Assembly: GCF_002899715.1 (NCBI RefSeq)
Contig: NZ_PPEK01000012.1
Coordinates: 1 to 64,000 of the forward strand
Direction: 5' to 3'
Source of the DNA: Enteroscipio rubneri
Lineage (GTDB): Bacteria; Actinomycetota; Coriobacteriia; Coriobacteriales; Eggerthellaceae
DNA: 64,000 nt
Positions 9,334 to 17,687 of the stretch are shown here, piece by piece; positions within the stretch are counted from its first letter, which is position 1, and every line of letters begins with the position of its first letter. The position numbers and the translations under genes are program-made. The notes beneath the pieces are model-generated. The model worked only from the letters and a program-made list of their open reading frames with translations. It made no database searches and was not told the DNA's origin.

Positions 9334-9906
9334 ATGGAGTTGATGGATGCCATCAAGGGGAGAAGGAGCATAAGGAAGTTCACCGGCGAACCCGTTGCAC
9401 GGGAAACGATCGAGCATCTGCTCGAGGCCGCAACCTGGGCTCCTTCGGGGCAGAACCTGCAACCGTGGTACTTCGTGGCGCTCACGCAAAAAGAGGATCT
9501 TGCGTTCGTGTTCTCTGAGCTTGGGACAACGGCGTTCTCTCATCGCAAAGAGCTTGAGGCGCGTTTCAAGAACAACCCTGAGATCGTCGAGGAGACGATG
9601 GAGTTCGTGAGCGCGATGGGCGGTGCTTCGACGATCGTTCTCGCGTTCCTTCATAAGCCCTACAGCGAGGATCTGCTGCCCAGCTGCATCGAAAGCGTGG
9701 CAGCTGCCATGGAGAACCTGTGCCTAGCAGCCTATGAGCAAGGCCTCGGTTCGTGCTGGGTCGAGGTGGTCTGCCGGGCGGGAGACGCCTTGCATGAGCG
9801 GTTCGCGCCGGACAAGGGCAAGCTCGTCGGCGGGATCGTGCTGGGATACCCGGACATGGAGGCGCGTCCGATCAAGCGCAAGGAAGGCCGCTACGAGATC
9901 AGATAG
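9334..9906 (+). CDS. nitroreductase family protein
   Basis: A 190-residue FMN-dependent oxidoreductase of the nitroreductase fold. The FMN-contacting RRSIRKFTGEPV and APSGQNLQPWYFV segments near the N-terminus and GSCWVEV plus GIVLGYPD near the C-terminus are diagnostic. Such proteins reduce nitro groups, quinones or flavins with NAD(P)H as homodimers. The start is the ATG with GAAGGAGG upstream; the longer frame from 9256 lacks a ribosome binding site. In gut Coriobacteriia this family includes drug- and xenobiotic-reducing enzymes, but no specific substrate can be inferred here. Confidence 0.85.
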   Translation: MELMDAIKGRRSIRKFTGEPVARETIEHLLEAATWAPSGQNLQPWYFVALTQKEDLAFVFSELGTTAFSHRKELEARFKNNPEIVEETMEFVSAMGGASTIVLAFLHKPYSEDLLPSCIESVAAAMENLCLAAYEQGLGSCWVEVVCRAGDALHERFAPDKGKLVGGIVLGYPDMEARPIKRKEGRYEIR

Positions 9907-10268
9907 GCGGCGGACGCCGTTTGCGGCTGCAACGGACTGCGTGCCTTCAGATTGCCCCTCCAAGCCGGTGCTTCGCGGATCGCATGGCGTCGGCTGCGTC
10001 GATCCGTTTTCCGACGAGGGCGACCGAGTGGCGGCAAACGGCGGATGCTGTGTGTGACGCCGTCGAAAAATGGACTATCCTATGCGCGCGATCGCGATGC
10101 TTACGCGAACGGCGGGTTTCTGCCTGCGGCTGCGCTGCAGGCGGGTTTTACACCTATCCGCATCCCGATCCCGATTGAACGAGCGGCCCCGTAGTCGGTG
10201 CGCGGCTCTACCAAGTTGCAGACGAAGGCCGGAGCCCGCGTTGACGCGGCCGGACGAAAGGAGCTTTG
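9907..10268. other. intergenic region, no gene seen
   Basis: Only unsupported short frames. It must carry the promoter of thrH; no box pair is convincing. No tRNA, terminator or strong repeat was found. Confidence 0.4.
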
Positions 10269-10871
10269 ATGTATCTGACCTGCCTCGATCTGGAGGGCGT
10301 GCTCGTTCCCGAAATCTGGATCGCGTTCGCCGAGGCCACCGGCATCCCGGAGCTTGAGCGCACCACGCGCGACGAACCTGACTACGACAAGCTCATGGGC
10401 TTTCGTCTGAACGTTCTGAGCGAGCACGGCCTCGGGCTAAAGGAGATTCAGGAGACTATTGCGAAGATCGATCCGCTTCCTGGGGCGCGAGAGTTTCTCG
10501 ATGAGCTGCGGGCATTCACCCAAGTGATCATCATCAGCGATACGTTCACCCAGTTCGCAAGTCCTCTTATGGAGAAGCTCGGCTGGCCGACCATCTTCTG
10601 CAACGAGCTGGCCATGACGCCGGAAGGCGAGATCGCCGGTTTCAGGATGCGCTGCAAGGACTCCAAACTTACCACCGTGCGAGCTCTGCAGTCGTGCGGG
10701 TTCGACACCATTGCGGCGGGCGACAGCTTCAATGATCTCGGCATGATACAAGCGAGCAAGGCGGGATTCCTGTTCAAGAGCACCGACGCTATCAAGGCCG
10801 ACCATCCGGAGCTGCCTGCTTACGAGGAGTACGCCGAACTGCTCGATGCCATCAAGCGGGCGCACGCATAA
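10269..10871 (+). CDS. thrH: phosphoserine phosphatase/homoserine phosphotransferase ThrH
   Basis: A 200-residue HAD-superfamily protein. The N-terminus CLDLEGVLVPEIWIAFAE is the ThrH version of HAD motif 1, with DLEG where most HADs have DxDG. Motif 2 is IIISDTFTQF, and motif 4 is AAGDSFNDLGM. ThrH dephosphorylates phosphoserine and can transfer the phosphate to homoserine, linking serine and threonine metabolism in the cytosol. ATG preceded by AAAGGAG. Full length for the family. It precedes the formate dehydrogenase operon by 140 nt, but no functional link is evident. Confidence 0.88.
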   Translation: MYLTCLDLEGVLVPEIWIAFAEATGIPELERTTRDEPDYDKLMGFRLNVLSEHGLGLKEIQETIAKIDPLPGAREFLDELRAFTQVIIISDTFTQFASPLMEKLGWPTIFCNELAMTPEGEIAGFRMRCKDSKLTTVRALQSCGFDTIAAGDSFNDLGMIQASKAGFLFKSTDAIKADHPELPAYEEYAELLDAIKRAHA

Positions 10872-10982
10872 GCGCCTGTCACCGCGCGTCAGCCTCTCGT
10901 CTTTCATCGGTTTCGTTTGACGGCGAAGGCGGGGTGCGGATGCGCTAAAATGAGACGCTTGAGGCAATGAAACGGCGTTTGT

Positions 10983-11005
10983 AGGACGGCCAGGAACGCC
11001 GTCCT
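10983..11005 (+). promoter_or_regulatory. perfect hairpin in the leader of the formate dehydrogenase operon
   Basis: AGGACGGC at 10983-10990 is perfectly complementary to GCCGTCCT at 10998-11005, with a 7-nt loop. It lies just before the first gene of the operon and after a possible TAAAAT -10 box near 10945. It may be an operator or an mRNA leader hairpin. Confidence 0.4.
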
Positions 11006-11013
11006 GCATCGAC

Positions 11014-12864
11014 ATGGGGGAAACGTTGGCAAAACTATCGATTGCGTCCAAGGTCGAAGATGATGCACTGCTGGGCGCGTTCCTCGAACGGCATGGGCGC
11101 CGTATCGCGGCGATGCCGCCGGGCATCTGCCCGGTGGCGGCCCAGCTTTCACTTCTGCAGGCCGCCGCTGCCCAGACCTGCGGGAAGTGCGTGCCCTGCC
11201 GAGACGGGCTGCCGCGCCTCGTGGCAATGATCGAGCGGGTGGCGGCCTGTGAAGCAGGCGAGGACGAGCTTCGGGCGTGCCGGTCGCTCGCCGAGATGGT
11301 GCGCGACACCTCAGATTGCGCAATCGGCTACGAAGCTGCGCAGGCACTGCTCGAGGGCATGGATGCGTTTGCATCCGAGTACGAAAGCCACGTGCGGTCT
11401 CATGGTTGCCGCGAGGGCGTGAAGCAGTCGGTGCCGTGCGAGACGCTGTGTCCCGCACATGTCAACGTACCGGGCTATATCGCGCTTGTCGAAGCTGGCG
11501 ACTATGCAGGTGCGGTCGGCATGGTGCGCAAGGACAATCCGTTCCCGACCGCCTGCGCTCTCGTGTGCGAGCATCCTTGCGAGGCGCACTGCCGCCGCAC
11601 GCTCATCGATGCGCCTCTTAATATCCGCGGTATCAAGAAGTATGCGGTGGACCATGCGCCGGCTGACACGGTGCCCATTCCTGTCCATAGCGCGGACACG
11701 GCACGCACGGTTGCGATCATTGGCGGGGGGCCGAGCGGCCTAACCTGCGCGTACTTCCTTGCGCTCATGGGGCATCGGGTGACGGTATTCGAAGCCCGCA
11801 AGCAGCTTGGCGGCATGCTTCGCTACGGCATCCCTGCATATCGCTTTCCGCGCGAACGGCTTGACGAGGACATTCGAGGGATTCTGTCTGCCGGATCCAT
11901 TACGGCTCGGTGCGAGTGCCCCGTCGGCTTGCATGAAATGGGCGAGATCGCGGAAACCTACGATGCGGTGTATATCGCCATCGGCGCGCAAACGGGCAAG
12001 ACGCTGCGCATGGATCATGCCGATGCCGCGGGCGTCATGTCGGCCGTCGACCTGCTTGGGCGGATCGGGGACGGTGATTACCCCGATTTCTCCGGAAAGC
12101 GCGTGGTTGTGGTCGGCGGCGGCAACGTGGCTATGGACTGCGCGCGCACATCGGTACGCGCGGGGGCCGCGGAGGTGACCGTCGTGTACCGGCGCCGCAA
12201 GGAGGACATGACGGCACTTTCGGCTGAGATCGAAAGTGCCATCGCAGAGGGCGTTGAGATGATTGTGCTCCAAGCTCCCGTCGGTATTGAGACTGATGAG
12301 GCTGGGCGCTGCGCTGCGCTTATCACCCAGCCGCAGATGATCGGTCCGGTGCGCGGAGGCCGACCTGCGCCGATTGCGGCCGACAAGCCGCAGGACAGGG
12401 TAGAGGCGGACGTCGTGCTGATCGCCGTCGGCCAGGATATCCAAGCCGCGCCGTTCGAAGAATACGGCCTGGAGACCAATCGGGGCTGCTTTGTGGTCGA
12501 CGAGTATCTGGCGGTCACAGGGCGGGATAATGTATTCGCAGGAGGCGACTGTCAGACGGGCCCCGCAACGGCTATCAAGGCCATCGCCGCGGGAAGGGTC
12601 GTGGCGCGAAACATCGATGAATACCTAGGCTACCATCATACGCTTCGCTCGGATATCCCGGTACCGCAGGCGCACGAGAATGATCGTACGCCCAGGGGTC
12701 GTGTGGAGATTACGGAGAGGCCCGCGCGTGTTCGCAGGAACGATTTCGACCATGTGGAAAACGGCATGAGCCGCGAGGAGGTCGAGCAGGAGTGCGGGCG
12801 CTGCCTGCGGTGCGATCGGTTCGGCTTCGGCGTTTCGGAAGGGGGCAGGCAGCAATATGCCTAG
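11014..12864 (+). CDS. NAD(P)-linked electron-transfer subunit of formate dehydrogenase (NuoF-type cluster + GltD-type flavoprotein)
   Basis: A 616-residue fusion. Residues ~40-110 resemble the C-terminal [4Fe-4S] domain of NuoF (TCGKCVPCRDGLPRL and a later Cys in DTSDCAIG). From ~130 on it is a glutamate-synthase-small-subunit type flavoprotein: paired Cys clusters (CETLCPAHVNVPGY, CALVCEHPCEAHCRR), an FAD site (VAIIGGGPSGLTCAYFLA), a NAD(P) site (VVVVGGGNVAMDCARTSVRAG), and FAGGDCQTGPATAIKAIAAG. A Cys pair ECGRCLRC closes it. It is predicted to pass electrons between the formate dehydrogenase and NAD(P), in the cytosol. The ATG at 11014 and a TTG at 11026, which follows GGGGGAA, are both possible starts. 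It overlaps the next gene by 8 nt. Confidence 0.8.
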   Translation: MGETLAKLSIASKVEDDALLGAFLERHGRRIAAMPPGICPVAAQLSLLQAAAAQTCGKCVPCRDGLPRLVAMIERVAACEAGEDELRACRSLAEMVRDTSDCAIGYEAAQALLEGMDAFASEYESHVRSHGCREGVKQSVPCETLCPAHVNVPGYIALVEAGDYAGAVGMVRKDNPFPTACALVCEHPCEAHCRRTLIDAPLNIRGIKKYAVDHAPADTVPIPVHSADTARTVAIIGGGPSGLTCAYFLALMGHRVTVFEARKQLGGMLRYGIPAYRFPRERLDEDIRGILSAGSITARCECPVGLHEMGEIAETYDAVYIAIGAQTGKTLRMDHADAAGVMSAVDLLGRIGDGDYPDFSGKRVVVVGGGNVAMDCARTSVRAGAAEVTVVYRRRKEDMTALSAEIESAIAEGVEMIVLQAPVGIETDEAGRCAALITQPQMIGPVRGGRPAPIAADKPQDRVEADVVLIAVGQDIQAAPFEEYGLETNRGCFVVDEYLAVTGRDNVFAGGDCQTGPATAIKAIAAGRVVARNIDEYLGYHHTLRSDIPVPQAHENDRTPRGRVEITERPARVRRNDFDHVENGMSREEVEQECGRCLRCDRFGFGVSEGGRQQYA

Positions 12865-15568
12865 CATCAAGATCGACGGGACCGTCTTCGAGGCGGCGGA
12901 GGGTGCTACGATTCTGGAGGCTGCGCAGCAAGCCGGCATCCGTATTCCCACGCTCTGCTACTTGAAGGATGCGAACGCTATCGCCTCCTGTCGCGTGTGC
13001 GTGGTCGAGGTGGAAGGGCAGGAGCATCCCGTTCCCGCGTGTGCGACCGCTGTGCGCGACGGCATGAGCGTGACAACCGATTCGCTGAAGATTCGAGCGT
13101 ACCGGCAGGTTGCGCTGGATCTCATCATCTCCGATCATGGATTGGATTCGACGCGCTACTGCTTCTCGTGCGATAAGAACGGCGCGTGCGAGCTGCAGGC
13201 GCTCTGTCGCGAGTACGGCGTGCTCGAACCGACGTATCGGCAAGCCAAAGAGCACAAGCCGATTCTGGATGCCAATCCGTTCCTATCCTTCGACCCGAAC
13301 CTGTGCATCGTCTGCCAGCGGTGCGTGGGTGCATGCAACGCGACCGCGCGCAATCACACGCTTGCTACTGGCAAGCGCGGTGTGCGAACCGTCATCGAGG
13401 CGCCATTCGGCGAAGACTGGTTGGCGACGGGCTGTGAATCGTGCGGCAATTGTGCTCAGGCGTGTCCGACGGGGGCTATCGCGGTCAAGCGTCGCGGCGG
13501 GTACCGCTCATGGGAGACCGAGCGCGTGCGCACCACGTGCCCCCACTGCGGCGTGGGCTGCCAGCTCGATCTCGTGGTGAAGGATGGCCGAGTCGTGGAT
13601 GCCGAGGGTGCGCCCGGTCCGTCGAATCAGGGGCTTCTGTGCGTCAAGGGCCGTTCGGCTAGCTTCGACTTCGTGGATGCACCCGACCGCATTCGAACGC
13701 CGCTTGTGAAGAATTCCGCAACCGGGGAGTTTGAATCTGCGACCTGGGACGAAGCCCTTGATCTCGTAGCTGCGCGCTTTGCGGAGATACGAGATGCGCA
13801 GGGCGGCGGCGCGCTTGCGGCCTTCGCGTGCTCGCGCGCCACGAACGAGGACATCTACCTGTTCCAGAAGATGGCACGGACGGTGTTCAGAACGAACAAC
13901 GTCGACTGCTGCGCGCGTGTTTGACACGCTCCCACGGTCGCCGGTCTGGCGACCATGCTTGGTTCGGGAGCGATGACGAACTCCATCGAGGACGTTACGC
14001 GCGAGGCGGACGTCATCATGCTCGTGGGATCGAACCCCGAGGAGGCACATCCAGTCGCGGGCATGCAGATCCGCGCCGCGGTCGAGCGCGGATGCCGTCT
14101 CATCGTCGCAGATCCGCGTAGCATCGGGCTTGCGGCGCATGCCGATATCCATCTCAAGCTGCGGCCGGGCACGAATGTGGCGTTCGCGAACGGCATCGTG
14201 AACGTGCTCATCCGCGAGGGACTGTACGACGAGCGTTTCGTGCACGAGCGCACCGAGGGCTTCGAGATTCTGTCTGCGACTGTGCGCGACTATACGCCCG
14301 CGCGCGTTGCCGAGATATGTGGCATCGATCAGCGCGATCTCGTGTCAGCCGCGAAGCTGTATGCGGCTGCCGATGCGGCTGCCATCGTCTATTGCCTGGG
14401 CGTGACCGAGCACTCAACGGGCACCGACGGCGTCATGGCGCTGTCGAATATCGCCATGGTTACGGGAAACCTGGGACGTCGGGGCGGCGGCGTGAATCCG
14501 CTGCGCGGGCAGAACAACGTGCAAGGCGCCTGCGACATGGGTGCCGGTCCGGACGATCTGCCTGGTTATCAGAAGGTGGCCGATCCTGAAGTGGTACGGC
14601 GATTCGAGAAGGCGTGGGGCACCGAACTGTCGCGCGAAAAGGGCGTGAAGGCGACCGAATGCTTTCCGGCGATGATCGAAGGCGATATCAAAGGCCTGTT
14701 CCTGTTCGGCGAGGATCCTGTGCGCACTGATCCCGATACGACTCATGTGATCCGCGCGCTCGAGGCACTCGAGTTCTTCGTAGTGGACGATCTGTTTATG
14801 ACCGAGACGGCGAAGTATGCCGACGTCATCTTGCCGGGGCGCAGCTATGCAGAGAAGGAAGGAACGTTCACGAACACCGAACGGCGCGTGCAGCGCGTGC
14901 GCAAGGCCGTGGACGTCGCAGGCGATACTCGCCTCGATACCGATATATTCATTGAAATCATGAACCGTATGGGCTACGATCAGCCGCGCTTGACCGCCTC
15001 CGAGGTTATGGATGAGATCGCGGCGGTCACCCCCACGTACGGCGGCATGAGCCACGCGCGTCTCGACGGGGAGGAAGTGGCCGGCCGTGGCCTGCAATGG
15101 CCGTGCCCGAGCGCAGACCATCCGGGGACGCCCATCTTGCATATGGGCGAGTTCGCCCAAGGCCTGGGCGCGTTCTCCACGCCCGATTACCAACCCTCAG
15201 CCGAACTCCCTGACGAGGAGTACCCCTTCGTTCTCATGACGGGCCGTGTACTGTACCAGTACAACGCCTGCGCGATGACGGGGAGAACCGAGGGTTTGAG
15301 CGAGCTTGCGGGAAGTTCGTTTATCGAGCTGAACGAGCGCGATGCTGCCGTTCTCAACGTGTCTGACGGCGATCGCGTGCGCGTCTCGTCGCGGCGCGGT
15401 GAGCTTGAGACCACGGCTCGGGTGTCGGACAAAACGAATCCTGGTGAGACGTGGATGCCGTTTCACTTCCAAGACGCCAACAGCAACTGGCTGACCAATG
15501 CCGCGCTTGACCGTGTGTCGAAAGCGCCGGAGTATAAGGTCTGCGCCGTACGCGTGGAGAAGGCATAA
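12857..15568 (+). CDS. fdhF: selenocysteine-containing formate dehydrogenase, catalytic subunit
   Basis: A single 903-residue selenoprotein: the in-frame TGA at 13922-13924 (residue 356) is read as selenocysteine. It sits in NNVDCCARV-U-HAPTVAGL, the exact active-site context of FdhF-type enzymes, and the frame stays open and homologous to 15568. Domain order: [2Fe-2S] ferredoxin (Cys34 onward, SCRVCVVEVEG), a NuoG-like His/Cys cluster (RYCFSCDKNGACELQALC), two [4Fe-4S] motifs (CIVCQRCVGACN and CESCGNCAQACP), then the molybdopterin-binding catalytic domain with its own cluster (CPHCGVGC). It oxidises formate to CO2 or the reverse, using bis-MGD Mo or W. The N-terminal clusters connect to the flavoprotein encoded upstream. 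Cytosolic; no Tat signal. Confidence 0.93.
13922..13960 (+). promoter_or_regulatory. bacterial SECIS element directing selenocysteine insertion
   Basis: Starting 11 nt after the UGA is a perfect 7-bp stem: GGTCGCC (13936-13942), loop GGTCT (13943-13947), GGCGACC (13948-13954). The GGUCU apical loop is the SelB-recognition feature of E. coli fdhF SECIS. Confidence 0.9.
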
Positions 15569-15599
15569 GAAGGGGCCGCACGATCGGCGACCCCTTCTT
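15567..15599. terminator. terminator hairpin after fdhF
   Basis: AAGAAGGGG (15567-15575) pairs with CCCCTTCTT (15591-15599), starting in the fdhF stop codon. It serves the + strand operon. Confidence 0.65.
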
Positions 15600-15610
15600 C
15601 TCCAACCGGT

Positions 15611-15641
15611 AGCCCCGCTTTCTTGTGTCGGAAGCGGGGCT
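15611..15641. terminator. terminator hairpin between convergent fdhF and ettA
   Basis: AGCCCCGCTT (15611-15620) and AAGCGGGGCT (15632-15641) form a 10-bp stem. It lies just past the ettA stop on the minus strand and probably acts in both directions. There is no long T-run. Confidence 0.65.
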
Positions 15642-15649
15642 GCTGACGT

Positions 15650-17329
15650 TTAATCACGCGTGAGCTTGCGATGGACGCGGTGCGGACGGGAAGCCTCCTC
15701 GCCAAGACGCTCCACACGATTCTTCTGGTACGCCTCGAAGTTGCCCTCGAACCACGTCCAGGTGCTGGGGTTCTCGTCGGTGCCCTCCCAGGCCAGGATG
15801 TGCGTGGCCACGCGGTCGAGGAACCAGCGGTCGTGGCTTGTGACCACAGCGCAGCCGGGGAAGGCCAGCAGCGCTTCCTCCAGGCTGGCCAGTGTCTCGG
15901 TGTCCAGGTCGTTCGTGGGCTCGTCGAGCAGGAGCAGGTTGCCGCCCTGCTTGAGCGTGAGCGCCAGGTTCAGGCGGTTGCGCTCGCCGCCGGAGAGCAC
16001 GCCGGCCGGCTTCTGCTGGTCGGAGCCCTTGAAGCCGAAGCTGGCCACGTAGGCGCGGCTGGGGATTTCCGTGTCGCCCACAATCATGAAGTCGTTGCCG
16101 CCGGAGACGACCTCCCACAGCTTCGTGTTTGGATCGATGCCCTCGCGGTTCTGGTCGACGTAGCTAATCACCACGGACTCGCCAATGTCGAGCGTGCCGC
16201 CGTCGACCGGCTCCAGGCCCATGATCATCTTGAACAGGGTGGACTTGCCCACGCCGTTCGGGCCGATAACGCCCACGATGCCGTTCGGAGGCAGGTCGAA
16301 CGACAGGTCGTCGATGAGCACGCGGTCGCCGAAGGCCTTGTGTAGGTGGCTCGCCTCGATGACCTTCGCGCCCAGGCGTGGCGGCACGGGGATCTGGATC
16401 TCGTTGTAGTCGAGTTTCTTGTTCGCCTGTGCCTCGGCGGCCATTTTTTCGTAGGCGGCAAGACGCGCTTTGCTCTTGGCTTGGCGGGCCTTCGGGCTCG
16501 AGCGCACCCATTCGAGCTCCTTCTTCAGCTTCTTGGCAAGCTTCTCCTGGCTTTGGCCCTGCGCTTCGATGCGGGCGGCCTTCGTTTCAAGGTAGGTGGA
16601 GTAGTTGCCCTTGTAGGGGAAGAGGCTGCCGCGGTCCACCTCGCAGATCCACTCGGCCACGTTGTCGAGGAAGTAGCGGTCGTGCGTGACGGCGAGGACG
16701 GCGCCTGGATAGCTGCGGAGGAACTGCTCGAGCCAGAGCACCGATTCGGCATCCAAGTGGTTCGTAGGCTCGTCGAGCAGCAGCAGGTCGGGCGCCTCGA
16801 GCAGCAGGCGGCAGAGCGCCACGCGGCGCCGCTCGCCGCCGGAGAGGTGCGTGACCGGCTCGTCGGGGTCGGGGCACTGCAGTGCGTCCATGGCCTGGGA
16901 GAGCTGGCTGTCAAGGTCCCAGCCGTTCGCGGCGTCGATCTCGGTCTGGAGCTGGCCCATCTCCTCCATGAGCGCGTCGAAGTCGGCGTCGGGCTCGGCC
17001 ATCTCCATGCCGATGGCGTTGAAGCGCTCCACCTTCGCGAAGATGTCACCGAAGGCCTGCTTGATGTTCTCGAGGACCGTCTTATCCTCGTCAAGCGGCG
17101 GCTCCTGTAAGAGGATGCCCACCGAGTAGCCCGGCGTGAGTTGCGCCTCGCCGTTCGTGACCTCTTCGAGTCCGGCCATGATCTTGAGCAGGGTGGACTT
17201 GCCCATGCCGTTCGGCCCCACGACGCCGATCTTCGCGCCGGGGTAGAACGACAGCGTCACGTCGTCGAGGATGACCTTGTCGCCATGCGCCTTGCGGGCC
17301 TGGTGCATCTGGTAAATGAATTCTGGCAT
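15650..17329 (-). CDS. ettA: energy-dependent translational throttle protein EttA (ABC-F)
   Basis: A 559-residue ABC-F ATPase with two nucleotide-binding domains and no membrane part. Walker A motifs GPNGMGKS (38-45) and GPNGVGKS in the second half, signatures LSGGERRRVALCRLL and LSGGERNRLNLALTL, and Walker B LLLLDEPTNHLD and LLLLDEPTNDLD are all intact. The linker between the domains and the arm region are of EttA size, and length equals that of the E. coli protein. EttA binds the ribosomal E site and couples elongation to the ATP/ADP ratio. The start is the ATG of MPEFIYQMHQ; the upstream extension has no homology. Convergent with fdhF. Confidence 0.92.
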   Translation of the reverse strand: MPEFIYQMHQARKAHGDKVILDDVTLSFYPGAKIGVVGPNGMGKSTLLKIMAGLEEVTNGEAQLTPGYSVGILLQEPPLDEDKTVLENIKQAFGDIFAKVERFNAIGMEMAEPDADFDALMEEMGQLQTEIDAANGWDLDSQLSQAMDALQCPDPDEPVTHLSGGERRRVALCRLLLEAPDLLLLDEPTNHLDAESVLWLEQFLRSYPGAVLAVTHDRYFLDNVAEWICEVDRGSLFPYKGNYSTYLETKAARIEAQGQSQEKLAKKLKKELEWVRSSPKARQAKSKARLAAYEKMAAEAQANKKLDYNEIQIPVPPRLGAKVIEASHLHKAFGDRVLIDDLSFDLPPNGIVGVIGPNGVGKSTLFKMIMGLEPVDGGTLDIGESVVISYVDQNREGIDPNTKLWEVVSGGNDFMIVGDTEIPSRAYVASFGFKGSDQQKPAGVLSGGERNRLNLALTLKQGGNLLLLDEPTNDLDTETLASLEEALLAFPGCAVVTSHDRWFLDRVATHILAWEGTDENPSTWTWFEGNFEAYQKNRVERLGEEASRPHRVHRKLTRD

Positions 17330-17520
17330 GTCGTGCTTTCTGGTTCGGGGTTGTTCGTGCGAGGGATATTGTCGCACGAGTTAGGACGTGTACTCTACGG
17401 TAATTTCCCTGATGCATACGATAATCGCACGTCCCATTGGAGTGCAACGGGGCTTCGCACGAGGTTGTGGCGCGCATAGCGTCTCAAAATGCGGTTCAGT
17501 TAGCGCAGGGGTTTGATTGG

Positions 17521-17649
17521 AATAATAGCAGAGGGCCCGAAAGGGCCCTCTGCAGTGAGTCAAAGTGCCGCCTCCGCGGCGCCCCGAAGGGCAGGTAAGG
17601 CTTAGCCTTTATTTTGACTCGCAGTGACATCTTGACTGGTATCAAGATG
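17521..17649 (-). ncRNA. tracrRNA of the type II-A CRISPR system
   Basis: Read on the minus strand. The anti-repeat pairs with the CRISPR repeat in the canonical pattern: lower stem CAAAAU with GUUUUG (+ strand 17611-17616), a bulge of GA against four bases, and an upper stem GUCACUGC perfectly complementary to GCAGUGAC (17621-17628). A further 9-bp match involves UACCAGUCA. After the duplex come AAUAAAGGC, a nexus hairpin AAGGC-UAA-GCCUU, a UUCG-capped hairpin (GCCC/GGGC), a GCCGC/GCGGC hairpin, and the terminator. The 5' end is predicted from the extended -10 box. It is divergent from cas9 in the cas9 promoter region. Confidence 0.88.
17528..17553 (-). terminator. tracrRNA terminator
   Basis: An 11-bp GC-rich stem, GCAGAGGGCCC with GGGCCCTCTGC, closed by a 4-nt loop, followed on the minus strand by TATTATT. 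Confidence 0.85.
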
Positions 17650-17650
17650 T
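17627..17650. repeat. inverted repeat shared by tracrRNA 5' end and cas9 promoter region
   Basis: ACATCTTGA (17627-17635) and TCAAGATGT (17642-17650), perfect 9-bp arms with a 6-nt loop. It covers the predicted tracrRNA start and a TTGACT at 17632-17637 that could be the cas9 -35 box. Confidence 0.7.
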
Positions 17651-17655
17651 GATCC

Positions 17656-17664
17656 ATTCTATCA
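17656..17664 (-). promoter_or_regulatory. extended -10 promoter of tracrRNA
   Basis: On the minus strand TGATAGAAT, that is TGn followed by TAGAAT. It would start transcription near 17649, at the 5' end of the anti-repeat. Confidence 0.55.
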
Positions 17665-17687
17665 GGTATATCCTGAAAGGGGAACCT

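Noticed and set aside
13955-15568. Separate second formate dehydrogenase gene starting at 13955
   Set aside because: It is the continuation of 12857 through a selenocysteine TGA.
17649-17687. GTG upstream start for cas9
   Set aside because: It lies in the promoter and tracrRNA start; the ATG at 17688 has a ribosome binding site and family-like N-terminus.
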